The position numbers were made by a program, and so were the translations under genes. DNA of 6,390 nucleotides from Thermoplasmata archaeon. Lineage in GTDB: Archaea; Thermoplasmatota; Thermoplasmata; UBA184. The notes under the pieces are model-generated. The model searched no databases. It was not told where the DNA came from and saw nothing but the letters and a program-made list of their open reading frames with translations. Positions 5,708 to 6,390 of the stretch are shown here, one piece after another (position 1 is the stretch's first letter; every line of letters starts with the position of its first letter). The stretch spans positions 1-6,390 of the forward strand of contig JASHXN010000090.1 of assembly GCA_030043505.1 (NCBI GenBank), written 5' to 3'.

Positions 5708-5944
5708 ATGGAGACGATCTTCCTCCTCTGCGAAACGGACGTCGGGAAGCTCGACGACGTGCTGAAGCGCCTGCGGGCGGTCGCCGGGGTCACGGAGGTC
5801 GAGGCGGTCACCGGACCGTTCGACCTGATCGTCAAGGTCCAGGCGCCGCAGATCAACCAGGCGCTGGACGTCGTCGTCCACAAGATCCGCAAGATCCCCG
5901 GCATCAAGGCGACGGAGACGCTCGTCACCGTCGCGAGCGGCTGA
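5708..5944 (+). CDS. stand-alone Lrp/AsnC ligand-binding (RAM) domain protein
   Basis: This 78-residue protein matches the C-terminal effector-binding domain of Lrp/AsnC regulators without the DNA-binding helix-turn-helix. ATG 5708 begins right at the first strand (METIFLLCETDVGKLDDVLK). TGPFDLIVKVQAP (35-47) is the characteristic second/third strand pair (TG-x-DL-x), and KIPGIKATETLVTV (62-75) is the conserved final helix-to-strand with TETLV. Secondary structure is beta-alpha-beta-beta-alpha-beta, as in ACT-like RAM domains, which assemble into dimers and octamers and bind amino acids at interfaces. In archaea such stand-alone domains are common and thought to bind amino acids or to co-assemble with full Lrp proteins. 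It lies opposite cysS across a shared 133-base promoter region and 44 bases before the peroxiredoxin gene. A link to cysteine sensing is only speculation from position. Confidence 0.88.
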   Translation: METIFLLCETDVGKLDDVLKRLRAVAGVTEVEAVTGPFDLIVKVQAPQINQALDVVVHKIRKIPGIKATETLVTVASG

Positions 5945-5956
5945 CCGTCCCCGTCC

Positions 5957-5964
5957 TCCTAAAG
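5957..5964 (+). promoter_or_regulatory. possible TATA box for the bcp gene
   Basis: TCCTAAAG is centred about 28 bases before ATG 5989, the right spacing for a leaderless archaeal transcript. It is the only AT-rich segment in the 44-base gap after the RAM gene. Consensus match is weak. Confidence 0.4.
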
Positions 5965-5965
5965 A

Positions 5966-5986
5966 GCCCCGCGTCGCTCGCGGGGC
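5966..5986. repeat. 8-bp inverted repeat immediately upstream of bcp
   Basis: GCCCCGCG (5966-5973) pairs perfectly with CGCGGGGC (5979-5986) across a TCGCT loop, ending 2 bases before the peroxiredoxin ATG. It covers the region between the presumed TATA box and start codon. It could be an operator for a dimeric repressor or redox regulator, or a 3' hairpin of the RAM transcript. No T-run follows, which argues against a simple terminator. Confidence 0.5.
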
Positions 5987-5988
5987 CG

Positions 5989-6390
5989 ATGGTCGCTCCC
6001 GGAGAGCCCGCCCCGGATTTCGACGCGCCGGACCAGGATGGAAAGTCGTTCCGCCTCTCGTCGCTGAGGGGCGCGCCGGTCGTGCTGTACTTCTACCCGC
6101 GGGCGGACACCCCGGGCTGCACGATCGAGGCGAAGGGGTTCCAGGAGCACCTGGGCGACTTCGCGGCGAAAGGTGTGAAGATCGTCGGGGTCAGCACCGA
6201 CGACTGCCCGGCCCAGAAGGCGTTCGCCACGAAGTACGGGCTTAGGTTCACCCTGATCGCCGACGCGAAGAAGGACGTCGCGGGCCGCTACGGCGTCCTC
6301 GGCCCTTCGGGCGCGGCGAAGCGGGTCTCGTTCCTGATCGGCAAGGACGGCAAGGTCGCCGAGGTCGTCGAGGGGGCTCCGCCGCACCAC
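5989..6390 (+). CDS. bcp: Bcp/PrxQ peroxiredoxin (thiol peroxidase), cut by right edge
   Basis: A cytosolic thiol peroxidase that reduces hydrogen peroxide and organic hydroperoxides. 134 residues are visible; by comparison with E. coli Bcp, where a HH pair also lies near the end, perhaps 10-20 are missing. Seen: APDFDAPDQDGKSFRLSSLRG (8-28), VVLYFYPRADTPGCT (31-45) with peroxidatic C44 in the TPGCT active site, VKIVGVSTD (63-71), FATKYGLRFTLIAD (79-92) and RVSFLIGKDGKV (112-123). The usual Bcp resolving cysteine five residues after the peroxidatic one is replaced by K49 (TPGCTIEAKGF). A second cysteine, C73, lies at the start of the next helix (STDDCPAQ). It may act as resolving residue, or the enzyme may be 1-Cys. 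ATG 5989 fits a leaderless start. The inverted repeat just upstream suggests possible regulation. Confidence 0.94.
   Translation, partial: MVAPGEPAPDFDAPDQDGKSFRLSSLRGAPVVLYFYPRADTPGCTIEAKGFQEHLGDFAAKGVKIVGVSTDDCPAQKAFATKYGLRFTLIADAKKDVAGRYGVLGPSGAAKRVSFLIGKDGKVAEVVEGAPPHH

Noticed and set aside
1..6390. Mobile element, CRISPR array, toxin-antitoxin or defence system
   Set aside because: I saw no transposase or integrase, no terminal inverted repeats with target duplications, no regularly spaced repeats and no recognised defence domains. Gene content is housekeeping.
1..6390. tRNA or other structural RNA genes in the gaps
   Set aside because: Every gap is shorter than about 135 bases and none showed a TpsiC-like GGTTCGAATCC arm or cloverleaf pairing.

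Overview
The window looks like a high-GC archaeal chromosome segment, by eye about two-thirds G+C. The strongest markers are a PCNA-type sliding clamp, a free-standing AlaX tRNA editing enzyme and a stand-alone Lrp/AsnC-type RAM domain. AT-rich TATA-like boxes also lie about 25-38 bases before several start codons, and clear Shine-Dalgarno sequences are mostly absent, which suggests leaderless or short-leader transcripts. The PCNA sequence (MFKLRIK start, VDPSHVAM, LLAPRVE end) reminds me of Thermoplasmatota, but lineage placement is inference. I see no insertion sequence, phage gene, CRISPR array, tRNA or rRNA.

Layout: (1) Bases 1-260, minus strand: the N-terminus of an NAD-dependent sugar epimerase/dehydratase that leaves the window on the left. 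(2) Bases 344-1544, plus strand: a tight three-gene run made of a 74-residue unrecognised small alpha/beta protein, a winged-helix protein and a RimJ/RimL-type GNAT acetyltransferase. (3) Bases 1504-2262, minus strand: AlaX, converging on the GNAT gene with a 41-base 3' overlap. (4) Bases 2360-3091, plus: PCNA, divergent from AlaX. (5) Bases 3158-4363, plus: a biosynthetic/degradative-type thiolase. (6) Bases 4360-5574, minus: a cysteinyl-tRNA synthetase family protein whose stop codon overlaps the thiolase stop. (7) Bases 5708-5944, plus: the RAM-domain protein, divergent from the CysRS gene. (8) Bases 5989-6390, plus: a Bcp/PrxQ peroxiredoxin cut by the right edge.

Most genes are informational or housekeeping: DNA replication clamp, two proteins of tRNA charging or proofreading, central acyl-CoA metabolism and peroxide defence. 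They do not form one obvious pathway. The most interesting points are a CysRS-family protein that ends before the usual C-terminal anticodon-binding domain (an architecture shared with the mycothiol ligase MshC, although a CysRS-specific zinc ligand is kept), and a Bcp peroxiredoxin that lacks the usual resolving cysteine but has another cysteine 29 residues downstream. I did not find a convincing new multi-gene system.
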